NCBI RefSeq assembly: GCF_005503555.1
Contig: NZ_SCNG01000001.1
Span: 1,550,001-1,614,000, forward strand
Direction: 5' to 3'
From: Rudaea sp. 3F27F6
GTDB taxonomy: Bacteria > Pseudomonadota > Gammaproteobacteria > Xanthomonadales > Rhodanobacteraceae
Length of the DNA: 64,000 bases
Part shown: positions 44,694 to 52,954 of the stretch, piece by piece
Layout: every line of letters starts with the position of its first letter
How positions within the stretch are numbered: the first letter of the stretch is position 1
The notes under the pieces: generated by a model
Told to the model about the DNA's origin: nothing
The model's input: the letters and a program-made list of their open reading frames with translations, nothing else
The model's database searches: none
Position numbers and translations under genes: made by a program

Positions 44694-46532
44694 TCATTCT
44701 GGGACATGGACAACTTCGCTCAATTTCGACACGCCATTCTCGTCGAACGCCTCGACAGCGACGTCATAGGCGACGCCCGCGTTCAACGCTCGCAGGTCGA
44801 GCGTCGTGCCGCGGTCGGCGAAGACCTGGTAGCACAGATTCAGCCGATCGGGCTGGACGCCCCAGCGCACGTTGTAGCCGACCGCGCCGCGCACGGGCTG
44901 CCAATCGACGCGCATCGCGCGCGCATCGCTGCGCCGCGCGCGCACTTGCGCCGGGGCGGGCGGCGCGGGGCCGTCGGCAAGGCCGAAGACGCGCAGATCG
45001 CTGATCGCGAGATGGCGTGCGCCGACGTGGCCGTGCACGTAGCGCACGTAGCGCGCACGCACCGGCGCGGGCAACTGAAAATACGCATTCGGCCGATCAC
45101 GGCGCGGCGGCTCGGTCTGTGCGAGCGGCATCCAGGTTTTCCCGTCGAGCGACGCTTCGAGTTTGAATTCTGTGTAGATGTCGGGCGCGTCGGCGTAGCG
45201 TCCCGATTCGTAGTCGGCGAAATTCACCTGCACCGCGCGCAGTGTTTTCGTCGCGCCGAGATCGACGGTCAAAGTCTGTCCGGGCTCGTTTTTCGCCGCG
45301 ACCCAGAACGTGCGCGGATTTTCGTCGGTGACGTTGCCTGCGCCGAATTTTTCCAGGGTCGACGAAGCCGTCGCGGGCTTGCGGTAGGACAGCAACATCC
45401 AGCCGGTGAACAGACGATCGGGATCGTCGATCTTTGCATCCGGCATGTAGTGCGGAAAATCGCCGAAACGCGTATCGACGCGCATCTGCCCGTCGGCAGC
45501 GAATGCCGCCGGCCACAGGCCGATGCGCCGCTCGAACGGCCAGTTCACACCGATCCACGGCGTGCCGGTGTTCCACCAGTTGCCGAACTCGTCCTGGAAG
45601 GTGTTGCCGTGCCCGGCGCCCTCGACGAAGCCGCCGGGCTTGTAGCCGACCGGGTTGTAGGGCACGTACTCGAAAGGGCCTAGCGGATGGTCCGACACCC
45701 AGGTTCCTGTCGCATAGGCGTTGTACTCGGTGCCCGGCGCGCCGTACTGCAGGTAGTAGCGGCCGCTGTGCTTCGTCATCCATGAGCCTTCGATGTACGA
45801 AGGATGGTTTTCTTCGCGATGGTCGCGGCCGAAGCGTTCCCAGCCGTGTCGTTGCGGATCGAGCGTGAACAGCGCGCGCGGCTTGCCGACGTAGGTGAAG
45901 CCTTGCGACAGATCGACTTCGATGCCGAACAACGGAAAGCGCTCGAACGAACCCCAGTACAGATACCAGCGGCCGTCGTCGTCGCGGAACAGATCGGGGT
46001 CCCAAGGCCCCGGCGCGATCCTGTCGAGCTGGGCGTCGCCGTTGTGCCACGCGGGCAGATCGCGATCCCAGCCCGGCGGCACGGCATTCGGCAGTTCGGG
46101 CGCACGCCGCGTGAGGAAATCGAGCTGACCATGCGCGGGATCGGTCGTGACGAGCACCGGCGCCGGCGCCATCGTCGAACGCATCAGCAGCAGGCGCTTG
46201 CCGTCCGACGTCGCGGCCGGCGCGACCATGCTGTCGAACGGCCACCGCGACGGCGTAATAAAACTCCAGTCGAGCAAGTTGGTCGAGCGCCAGTAGCCGT
46301 CGGCGAGGGTCATGAACAGGTAATAGGCGTCGCCGTGGCGCACGATGACCGGATCGGCGCCGGTGCGGTAGGAAATTTTTTCGTTGAGCTGCTCGAAGTT
46401 GTAGCGGTAGTCGACATCGACCGGATTCGCGTAGGTGCGTGCGCCCGCAGGCGTCTGCGCCGCTGCCGATGCGACGCCGGCAAGGCCGAGGAACAACGCG
46501 CCGATCCACGCAACCATTTCGTTCGTCTGCAT
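44694..46532 (-). CDS. Secreted family 43 glycoside hydrolase with discoidin and fibronectin III-like domains
   Basis: 612 residues. Signal peptide (MQTNEMVAWIGALFLGLAGV, cleavage near ASAAAQ-T, residue 26). The five-blade GH43 fold carries all three acidic residues: Asp60 in TGADPVIVRHGDAYYLF, Asp in PWDPDLFRDDDGRWYLYWG (near 179) and Glu in SYIEGSWMTKHSGRYY (near 246). A F5/8 type-C (discoidin) domain spans about 390-515 and an FnIII-like domain about 525-610. GH43 enzymes act on arabinan, xylan or galactan side chains. It sits between amtB and ntrB, 19 bp before ntrB, unusual for a carbohydrase. Confidence 0.9.
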   Translation of the reverse strand: MQTNEMVAWIGALFLGLAGVASAAAQTPAGARTYANPVDVDYRYNFEQLNEKISYRTGADPVIVRHGDAYYLFMTLADGYWRSTNLLDWSFITPSRWPFDSMVAPAATSDGKRLLLMRSTMAPAPVLVTTDPAHGQLDFLTRRAPELPNAVPPGWDRDLPAWHNGDAQLDRIAPGPWDPDLFRDDDGRWYLYWGSFERFPLFGIEVDLSQGFTYVGKPRALFTLDPQRHGWERFGRDHREENHPSYIEGSWMTKHSGRYYLQYGAPGTEYNAYATGTWVSDHPLGPFEYVPYNPVGYKPGGFVEGAGHGNTFQDEFGNWWNTGTPWIGVNWPFERRIGLWPAAFAADGQMRVDTRFGDFPHYMPDAKIDDPDRLFTGWMLLSYRKPATASSTLEKFGAGNVTDENPRTFWVAAKNEPGQTLTVDLGATKTLRAVQVNFADYESGRYADAPDIYTEFKLEASLDGKTWMPLAQTEPPRRDRPNAYFQLPAPVRARYVRYVHGHVGARHLAISDLRVFGLADGPAPPAPAQVRARRSDARAMRVDWQPVRGAVGYNVRWGVQPDRLNLCYQVFADRGTTLDLRALNAGVAYDVAVEAFDENGVSKLSEVVHVPE

Positions 46533-46603
46533 GATTCAACTTATCGCCAAAACCGCATCATCGCAGACTGCATTCGGATCTGCCGGAACGTTTCCAACGA
46601 GAA

Positions 46604-46624
46604 CCGGCGGCATTGCGCCGCCGG
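46604..46624 (-). terminator. Probable terminator after amtB
   Basis: Perfect 8-bp stem CCGGCGGC / GCCGCCGG around a 5-base loop, 16 bases after the amtB stop in the direction of transcription, followed on the minus strand by TTCTCGTT rather than a pure T-run. It should at least weaken readthrough into the GH43 gene. Confidence 0.6.
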
Positions 46625-46639
46625 CTCCGTCCCCACACA

Positions 46640-48118
46640 TTACATGTCGTAGGCCGACTCGCCGTGCGAGGTGATGTCGAGGCCTTCGCGCTCTTCTTCT
46701 TCAGTGACGCGCAGGCCGACGATCAGGTCGGCGATCTTGAACGCGATGAACGCGACGACCGCGGTCAGCACGATCGTGATGCCGACCGCCTTGGCCTGGA
46801 TCAGCAACTGCGCACCGATACCCGGATAGCCGATCGTGCCTTTGACCCAGTCCTGCACCGAGCCGGGCCCGCCGAGCGCGGGCGAATTGAAGATGCCGGT
46901 CAGCAGCGCGCCGCTGATGCCGCCGAGCGCGTGCACACCGAACACGTCGAGCGAGTCGTCAGCCTTGATCAGCCGCTTCAAACCGGTTACGCCCCACAGG
47001 CAGATCACGCCGGCGAGCAGGCCGATCGCAAATGCGCCCGGAATACCGACGTTGCCCGCCGCGGGAGTGATCGCAACGAGGCCGGCGACCGCGCCCGAAG
47101 CGGCGCCGAGCATCGACGGCTTGCCCTTGTGGATCCACTCGGCGAAAGTCCACGACAGCACCGCGCAGGCCGTCGCCAGATAGGTGTTGATGAAGGCCAA
47201 CGCCGCCGAACCGTTCGCTTCGAGCGCGCTGCCCGCGTTGAAGCCGAACCAGCCGAACCAGAGCAGCGAGGCACCGATCATCGTCATCGTCAGGCTGTGC
47301 GGCTTGATCGCTTCGCGCCCGTAGCCGACGCGCTTGCCGAGCAGGAACGCGCCGACCAGGCCGGCGACGCCGGCATTGATGTGCACGACCGTGCCGCCGG
47401 CGAAGTCGAGCGCGCCCATCTGCCAGATATAGCCCGCGCTCGCGTTGAGCGCATCGACCTTCGACGCGTCGGTATACGCGTCCGGCCCCTGCCAGAACCA
47501 GACCATGTGCGCGACCGGAAGGTAGCTGAAGGTGAACCAGATCACCGCGAAGATGAGCACGGCCGAGAACTTGATACGCTCGACGATCGAGCCGAGGATC
47601 AGGCACACTGTGATCGCGGCGAAGGTCGCCTGGAATGCGGCATAGAGCAGTTCGTACAACGGCGTGTTCTTCGAGAATGTCGCCGCCATCGAGAACGAAC
47701 CGTCGGCCGGATTGAAGGTGCCGTTCAAGAACAGGCGCGAGAAGCCGCCGAAGAACGCATTGCCCTCGGTGAAGGCGATGCTGTAGCCGTAGACGCACCA
47801 GAGCACGGTGATCAACGAGAACACGACGAACACCTGCATCAGCACCGAGAGCATGTTCTTCGTGCGCACGAGACCGCCGTAGAACAGGGCCAGCGCGGGC
47901 ACGCTCATCAGCAGCACGAGCGCAGTCGAGGTCAGCATCCAGGCGACGTCGCCCTTGTTCGGCACCGGTGCGGGCGCGGGCGTAGCCGCGGCGGCCGGCG
48001 CCGCAGCCTGCGCGGCTTCCTGCGCGTAACCGTGCTGAGCGAGCAGCAGCGCAAGAGCGCCGCCGGCGAGCGCGACGAGGATCGGCAGATATCGGCGGAA
48101 GTCCACTGACGTGTGCAT
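46640..48118 (-). CDS. amtB: Ammonium transporter AmtB
   Basis: 492 residues from ATG 48118 (MHTSVDFRRYLPILVALAGG); an upstream in-frame start would add 45 residues encoded by a leader repeat. A cleavable signal peptide (QEAAQA region near 33) and an Ala/Pro-rich linker precede eleven membrane segments. Amt signatures: DVAWMLTSTALVLLMSVPALALFYGGLVRTKN and GGTVVHINAGVAGLVGAF, with the two pore His in these helices. It imports ammonium as a trimer and is blocked by GlnK. glnK lies 131 bp upstream. Confidence 0.96.
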   Translation of the reverse strand: MHTSVDFRRYLPILVALAGGALALLLAQHGYAQEAAQAAAPAAAATPAPAPVPNKGDVAWMLTSTALVLLMSVPALALFYGGLVRTKNMLSVLMQVFVVFSLITVLWCVYGYSIAFTEGNAFFGGFSRLFLNGTFNPADGSFSMAATFSKNTPLYELLYAAFQATFAAITVCLILGSIVERIKFSAVLIFAVIWFTFSYLPVAHMVWFWQGPDAYTDASKVDALNASAGYIWQMGALDFAGGTVVHINAGVAGLVGAFLLGKRVGYGREAIKPHSLTMTMIGASLLWFGWFGFNAGSALEANGSAALAFINTYLATACAVLSWTFAEWIHKGKPSMLGAASGAVAGLVAITPAAGNVGIPGAFAIGLLAGVICLWGVTGLKRLIKADDSLDVFGVHALGGISGALLTGIFNSPALGGPGSVQDWVKGTIGYPGIGAQLLIQAKAVGITIVLTAVVAFIAFKIADLIVGLRVTEEEEREGLDITSHGESAYDM

Positions 48119-48137
48119 GGCGAGAGTTCCTCGGCAA

Positions 48138-48249
48138 TTTGAAGATGCGGCGATCGACGGCCGCGTCGCGATCGCGGACGAGCGCATGAGTTTGAAAGTG
48201 CGGCTATCGATGGCCGCTGTTTGATCCTCGCGATCAGGGATGAGCGCAC
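48138..48249. repeat. Imperfect tandem direct repeat in the amtB leader
   Basis: Two copies of about 53 and 59 bp: TTTGAAGATGCGGCGATCGA at 48138 and TTTGAAAGTGCGGCTATCGA at 48191. Each continues GGCCGC and ends GAGCGCA, with indels near the middle. They fill the glnK-amtB gap on the transcript. Confidence 0.7.
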
Positions 48250-48588
48250 TCATAGCGCGTCCTTTCCGGCTTCGCCGGTGCGGATGCGCAAGGCCTGTTC
48301 GATCGGGCTGACGAAGATTTTGCCGTCGCCGATCTTGTCGGTGCGCGCGCCGGCGATGACGGCGTCGAGCGCGCGTTCGAGCAGTTCCTCGGGCACGACC
48401 GCTTCGATCTTGATCTTCGGCAACAAGTCCACGACGTACTCGGCGCCGCGGTAGAGCTCGGTGTGGCCTTTCTGCCGGCCGTAGCCTTTGACTTCGGTCA
48501 CGGTGAGGCCCGATACGCCGGCTTGAGTCAGTGCCTCGCGCACCTCCTCCAATTTGAAGGGCCGGATAATGGCGGTAATCAGTTTCAT
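48250..48588 (-). CDS. glnK: Nitrogen regulatory P-II protein GlnK
   Basis: 112 residues from ATG 48588 (MKLITAIIRPFKLEEVREAL). The T-loop tyrosine is Tyr51 in YRGAEYVVD, the site of uridylylation; VTEVKGYGRQKGH and GKIFVSPIEQALRIRTGE are the P-II signatures. GlnK binds ATP/ADP and 2-oxoglutarate, blocks AmtB and signals to NtrB and GlnE. Placement before amtB supports GlnK. An upstream in-frame start would double the protein with unrelated sequence and is rejected. GAGG lies just before the ATG. Confidence 0.97.
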   Translation of the reverse strand: MKLITAIIRPFKLEEVREALTQAGVSGLTVTEVKGYGRQKGHTELYRGAEYVVDLLPKIKIEAVVPEELLERALDAVIAGARTDKIGDGKIFVSPIEQALRIRTGEAGKDAL

Positions 48589-48637
48589 CGCGTTCTCCTC
48601 GATGGGGAAAGTTCGTTTCGCATGATCGTCTCCGCGC

Positions 48638-49825
48638 TCAGAACAGCACGCCGGCTTCGACGAGCGCGCGCGCCTGGCTCGTGCGCGTGCCGCTGTCGCC
48701 GAACACATAGCCCGGGACAGCGCTGCTCGCCTTGATGTAGGAAAGCTCGACGCGGGTGAAGAAACGTTGCCACTGCCAGGTCGGTGTGATCGTCGCCGAC
48801 CAGGCGCTGCTGCCCGGCCCATAGAGCAGGTTCGGCGTGCCGTCGGCCGGATTGCCGTTGGTCCCGAGATACTCGATGCGGCCGGCAAGATTGAAGGTCG
48901 AGCTGACCTGGTAGTTGGCGAGCACCGCGCCGCCCCAGGTCGAGGCTTCGCGCACCGTGCCGATCTTGGTCGAGGCCGGCACGCGGCTGTATTGCAGATA
49001 GCCCTGCCACGTCCACGGCCCGGCGAGGTGCGTATAGAAGACGTTGTAGATCTGCTCGTTGTTGAGCAGCAGCGGCGTGGCGCTCGACGAGTACGCCGTG
49101 CGCTTGGTGTTGCCGCCGGCGATAAAGCTGAGAATGTTCGACGGATCGAAGGTGTAGGCGAGCGATGCGGACACCCAGCTATAGCGATTCGAGTAGAAGC
49201 CGTCGGTGACGGCGACGGAGAGCGCGACAGGTCCGTTCGTGTAGTTGGCCTGCGCGCCGCGCGTGACGACGTTCTCCTGATTCCAGAGCAGGCCGCGTTC
49301 GATGTTGAGGTTCTGGAAGCCGAAGCTGTATTCCGCGCCGATCAGGGTCGGCAGCTTGCCGAGCTGCAGCGAGAAGTTCGCGTTCGGCACGAGCTTCAGA
49401 TAGGCGACCGGCGCGTAACCGTAGAGCGCAGTCGCCGTGTCGGTCGCCTTCATGTACGGCGTGCCGACCGTCGGGAACGAGTAGCCGCCGAGCTGCACGT
49501 AGTACTGCAGCACGCCGTCGGTCTTCTGCAGGAAGACCTGGGCGTTGGAAGCGTCGATGCGCCCGTCCTTGTCGGGCGAAGGCAGCGAATGGTTCTGCTC
49601 GAAACCGAGCAGCGAAATCGCACCGCCGACATAGGTCTTGCCGAGCGGGCCGAGATCGATCGAGATCGGGTTCGGGTTGGCGCTCAGCGAAGCGCTCATC
49701 GACGGTGTCGGCAGCGCCGTCGGCGCGGCGGGCGTATCGGCGGAAGCCGCGGGCTGATCGTCGGCCCAGACCGCGGCCGGCATCGACAGGGCAAAGAGAA
49801 TCGCAAACGAAAGGCGTTTTTTCAT
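48638..49825 (-). CDS. BBP2-type outer-membrane beta-barrel protein
   Basis: 395 residues from ATG 49825, giving signal peptide MKKRLSFAILFALSMPAAVWA (cleavage after WA near 22). After a Pro/Ala/Ser-rich linker the rest alternates hydrophobic and polar residues typical of beta strands, ends in Phe (VEAGVLF), and resembles the putative OmpL-like/BBP2 (formerly DUF1597) family of 14-16-strand barrels. It is located between glnA and glnK and is probably a porin induced with them. Substrate unknown; the position suggests a nitrogen source or amino compound. Confidence 0.83.
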   Translation of the reverse strand: MKKRLSFAILFALSMPAAVWADDQPAASADTPAAPTALPTPSMSASLSANPNPISIDLGPLGKTYVGGAISLLGFEQNHSLPSPDKDGRIDASNAQVFLQKTDGVLQYYVQLGGYSFPTVGTPYMKATDTATALYGYAPVAYLKLVPNANFSLQLGKLPTLIGAEYSFGFQNLNIERGLLWNQENVVTRGAQANYTNGPVALSVAVTDGFYSNRYSWVSASLAYTFDPSNILSFIAGGNTKRTAYSSSATPLLLNNEQIYNVFYTHLAGPWTWQGYLQYSRVPASTKIGTVREASTWGGAVLANYQVSSTFNLAGRIEYLGTNGNPADGTPNLLYGPGSSAWSATITPTWQWQRFFTRVELSYIKASSAVPGYVFGDSGTRTSQARALVEAGVLF

Positions 49826-50206
49826 CGCGTATGACTCCGTAGGATCGGGGAAGAAAAAGCGCATGCGCCGCGGACGACGCACGTTTGATCCCGCCCCTCA
49901 GCCCTGCGCTTGAACATCGCGCCTCGACTGCCTTTCTTCAGGCAACACTCGGCCCTGAGCGTCAGTACTCAAACCTCCAAAAGATACTTTTATACTTTTC
50001 CCGCTCCGGAGCGATTCGCCGATCCGGAACCCTCGCCCCTCCCGACGGGAGGGGATTCAACGATCGAACCGGGCGGTTGGTCCGCACCCAGTTCGGCTCA
50101 GGCCGGACGGCACCTGCCTCCGGCCTGCTCCCGCTTCGGATCGAGCGATATCCGCACCGATCCTTTCACTACTCAGATCGAACCGTGCACCTGCACTCGA
50201 TCTGCT
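49826..50206. other. Intergenic region between glnA and the outer-membrane barrel gene
   Basis: 381 bp, no gene. It holds three notable items. At the glnA side are three copies of CAGATCGA in alternating orientation (50174-50181, 50197-50204, 50208-50215, the last overlapping the glnA end). A perfect hairpin CCCCTCCC-gac-GGGAGGGG lies at 50036-50054. A weak sigma-54-like element (AGGGCC-N5-TTGCC on the minus strand, 49941-49956) has the required GG and GC at correct spacing. A duplicated ATACTTTT lies at 49984-49999. Confidence 0.5.
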
Positions 50207-51613
50207 TCAGATCGAGTAATACATTTGATATTCGATCGGATGCGTCGCCGCACGGAAGCGCGACACCTCGCCCATCTTCAGCTCGATGTAGGCGTCGATG
50301 AAGTCGTCGGAGAACACGCCGCCGGCCTTGAGGAACGCGCGATCCTTGTCGAGCGCTTCGAGCGCCTGGTCGAGCGAATGGCACACGGTCGGGATCAGCT
50401 TCTCTTCTTCCGGCGGCAGGTCGTACAGGTCCTTGTCGGCCGGCGCACCCGGATCGATCTTGTTCAAGATGCCGTCGAGGCCGGCCATCATCAGCGCGGT
50501 GAACGTGAGGTAGCCGGTGTTCATCGGATCGGGGAAGCGCAGCTCGATGCGGCGAGCCTTCGGCGAGTGCACGAACGGAATGCGGCACGAAGCCGAGCGG
50601 TTGCGCGCCGAGTAGGCGAGCATCACCGGCGCTTCGAAGCCCGGCACGAGGCGCTTGTAGCTGTTCGTCGTCGAGTTGGTGAACGCATTGATCGCGCGTG
50701 CATGCTTGAAGATGCCGCCGATGTAGTACAGCGCGGTCTGCGACAGGCCGCCGTAAAGGTCGCCGGCGAACAGGTTCGTGCCGCCCTTCGACAGCGACTG
50801 GTGCACGTGCATGCCCGAGCCGTTGTCGCCGACGATCGGCTTCGGCAGGAAGGTCGCGGTCTTGCCGTTCTGGTGGGCGACGTTCTTGATGACGTACTTC
50901 ATCGTCAACAGTTCGTCGGCCTTCTTCGTCAGCGTGTTGAACCGGGTGCCGATTTCGCACTGACCCGCGGTCGCCACTTCGTGGTGGTGCACTTCGACGA
51001 CGAGGCCGCAGGCTTCGAGCACCTTGCACATTTCGCTGCGCAGATCCTGCAGCGAATCGACCGGCGGCACGGGGAAGTAGCCGCCCTTCACGCCCGGACG
51101 GTGGCCCGAATTGCCGCCGTCGAACTTGTCGTTGGTGCTCCACGCGGCTTCTTCGGAATTGATCTCGAAGCTCGCACCCTGCATTTCGTTCTTGTAGCGC
51201 ACCGAATCGAAGATGAAGAATTCCGGCTCCGGTCCGAAGAACGCCGTGTCGGCGATGCCCGAAGACTTCAGAAAGGACTCGGCGCGCTTGGCGACCGAAC
51301 GCGGGCAGCGCGTGTAGGCCTGCATCGTCGACGGTTCGAGCACGTCGCAGGTGAGGATCACGGTCGGATCGGCCGCGAACGGATCGAGGATCGCGCTGTC
51401 CGGATCGGGCATCAGCACCATGTCGGAATCGTTGATGCCCTTCCAGCCGGCGATCGAGGAACCGTCGAACATCTTGCCGTCTTCGAACAAGCTTTCGTCA
51501 ATGCCCTTGGCCGGGAAGGTGACGTGATGCTGTTTGCCGAGCATGTCGGCGAAACGCAGGTCGACGAATTCGACGTTATTGTCTTTGACGAACTGGGCGA
51601 AGCTGGCGGACAT
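50207..51613 (-). CDS. glnA: Type I glutamine synthetase
   Basis: 468 residues, the standard GSI-beta length. It makes glutamine from glutamate, ammonia and ATP as a dodecamer. Signatures: [18 protein letters not shown], the ATP/metal site [12 protein letters not shown] and [13 protein letters not shown], and the adenylylation-site tyrosine in [11 protein letters not shown], the target of GlnE. The gene has its own sigma-54 promoter (51653-51668) and upstream NtrC-type sites, tying it to the NtrBC pair about 8 kb downstream on the same strand. Confidence 0.98.
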   Translation of the reverse strand: MSASFAQFVKDNNVEFVDLRFADMLGKQHHVTFPAKGIDESLFEDGKMFDGSSIAGWKGINDSDMVLMPDPDSAILDPFAADPTVILTCDVLEPSTMQAYTRCPRSVAKRAESFLKSSGIADTAFFGPEPEFFIFDSVRYKNEMQGASFEINSEEAAWSTNDKFDGGNSGHRPGVKGGYFPVPPVDSLQDLRSEMCKVLEACGLVVEVHHHEVATAGQCEIGTRFNTLTKKADELLTMKYVIKNVAHQNGKTATFLPKPIVGDNGSGMHVHQSLSKGGTNLFAGDLYGGLSQTALYYIGGIFKHARAINAFTNSTTNSYKRLVPGFEAPVMLAYSARNRSASCRIPFVHSPKARRIELRFPDPMNTGYLTFTALMMAGLDGILNKIDPGAPADKDLYDLPPEEEKLIPTVCHSLDQALEALDKDRAFLKAGGVFSDDFIDAYIELKMGEVSRFRAATHPIEYQMYYSI

Positions 51614-51652
51614 ACGATTCCTTGGGTTGAATTATTTGGACGGAGGTATTTC

Positions 51653-51668
51653 AGCAAGTGGCGTGCCA
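51653..51668 (-). promoter_or_regulatory. Sigma-54 promoter of glnA
   Basis: On the minus strand TGGCAC-GCCAC-TTGCT, a perfect match to the -24/-12 consensus with correct spacing, 40 bp upstream of the glnA start codon. Transcription should begin near 51642. Confidence 0.92.
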
Positions 51669-51733
51669 AGTGCTGGAATTCGTTTTATTTCATATGCTTA
51701 TTACTTCACTCGGTTGCAGCGCAGCAGCAAGCC

Positions 51734-51779
51734 GCACAAATTTAGTGCTTTTCTGTTTCACGCTGCACCAAGATGGCAA
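51734..51779 (-). promoter_or_regulatory. Probable NtrC enhancer sites upstream of glnA
   Basis: 51734-51748 reads GCAC-N7-GTGC, the full core of an NtrC dyad (GCACAAATTTAGTGC). A second element, TGCACCA-aga-TGGCAA (51764-51779), keeps the first half-site exactly and part of the second. Centres lie near -99 and -130 from the predicted start, about three helical turns apart, like the paired NtrC sites of enteric glnA. Confidence 0.75.
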
Positions 51780-51803
51780 TCTACCGCGTCCGCGGCCGCC
51801 CTG

Positions 51804-52838
51804 TCAGGCATCGGCGACGTGCACCACGAGTTTGCCGAAATTGCGCCCTTCGAGCAGACCGATGAACGCGGCCGGTGCGTTTTCGAGTCCCGCGACCACG
51901 TCCTCGCGCAGCTTCACCTTGCCGCTCGCGACCCATTCGCCCATGTCACGGCGGAACGCGTCGAAGCGATCGGCGTAGTGGTCGAGGATGATCAGACCCT
52001 GCATGCGGATGCGTCTCTGCAGCACCGTCGACATGGTCAGCGGCAACCGGTTCGGGCCGGACGGCAGAGTTTTGTCGTTGTAGTGCGCGATCACCCCGCA
52101 GACCGGCACGCGAGCGTGATTGTTGAGCAGCGGCAGCACCGCGTCGAACACGGCGCCGCCGACGTTCTCGAAATAGACGTCGATGCCGTTCGGGCAGGCC
52201 GCGGCCAGATGCTCGGCGAGGCGCGGATCGCGATGATCAAGACAAACGTCGAAACCGAGTTCCTCGACCGCGTAGCGGCACTTGTCGGCACCACCGGCAA
52301 TGCCGACCACGCGCGCACCCTTGAGCTTGGCGATCTGCCCGACCGCCGCGCCGACCGCGCCGGTCGCCGCGGCGACGACCACGGTCTCGCCGGGCTTGGG
52401 CTGGCCGATGTCGAGCAGGCCCACGTAGGCGGTGAAGCCCGGCATGCCGAGTCCGCCGAGAGCGAGGGAAGGCTGCGCCATCTCGCCGAGCGCGCGCAGG
52501 TCGCTGCCGTCGGACAAGGCGTAGTCCTGCCAGCCGGCATTGCCGAGCACGAGGTCGCCGACGCGGAACTGCGCATGCCGTGAGGCAACGACGCGATTGA
52601 TCGTGCCGCCGACCATGGGCTCGTTGAGCGGCACCGGCGCGGCGTAGACCGGGCCGACCTTGTCCATCAGATTGCGCATGTACGGATCGAGCGACAGATA
52701 CAGCGTGCGCAACAGCACCTGGCCCTCGGCCGGCACCGGCACGGCGGTTTGTTCGAAACGAAATTCCTGCGGAGTCGGCGCCCCGTGTGGATGTGCGGCA
52801 AGGACGAAGCGGCGATTGACGGTATCGGTTTGCGACAT
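51804..52838 (-). CDS. NADP-dependent medium-chain reductase, CurA / leukotriene B4 12-hydroxydehydrogenase type
   Basis: 344 residues from ATG 52838 (MSQTDTVNRRFVLAAHPHGA); a further upstream start would add 23 unlikely residues. Motifs: YLSLDPYMRNLM, GMPGFTAYVGLLDIG, VVVAAATGAVGAAVGQIAKLKG (nucleotide-binding) and ENVGGAVFDAVLPLL. These zinc-free MDR enzymes reduce alkenals, alkenones or curcumin using NADPH. The gene lies upstream of glnA but has its own orientation-matched start; glnA does not depend on it. Confidence 0.9.
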   Translation of the reverse strand: MSQTDTVNRRFVLAAHPHGAPTPQEFRFEQTAVPVPAEGQVLLRTLYLSLDPYMRNLMDKVGPVYAAPVPLNEPMVGGTINRVVASRHAQFRVGDLVLGNAGWQDYALSDGSDLRALGEMAQPSLALGGLGMPGFTAYVGLLDIGQPKPGETVVVAAATGAVGAAVGQIAKLKGARVVGIAGGADKCRYAVEELGFDVCLDHRDPRLAEHLAAACPNGIDVYFENVGGAVFDAVLPLLNNHARVPVCGVIAHYNDKTLPSGPNRLPLTMSTVLQRRIRMQGLIILDHYADRFDAFRRDMGEWVASGKVKLREDVVAGLENAPAAFIGLLEGRNFGKLVVHVADA

Positions 52839-52954
52839 GGTTTGCTCTCGGAGACTCGAAGGGATCGAGCGGTCGTCCGAGAGTTGCGTCGAAACTTGTG
52901 CGCGCAAGGCGGCCTTGCGGAAAATCCGTCCGCACAGACCGTCGCGCCGGGCGG

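Noticed and set aside
46533-46640. Sigma-54 promoter upstream of the GH43 gene
   Set aside because: A GG...TGC pattern is present (CCGGCAGATCCGAATGC on the minus strand), but the spacing is one base too long.
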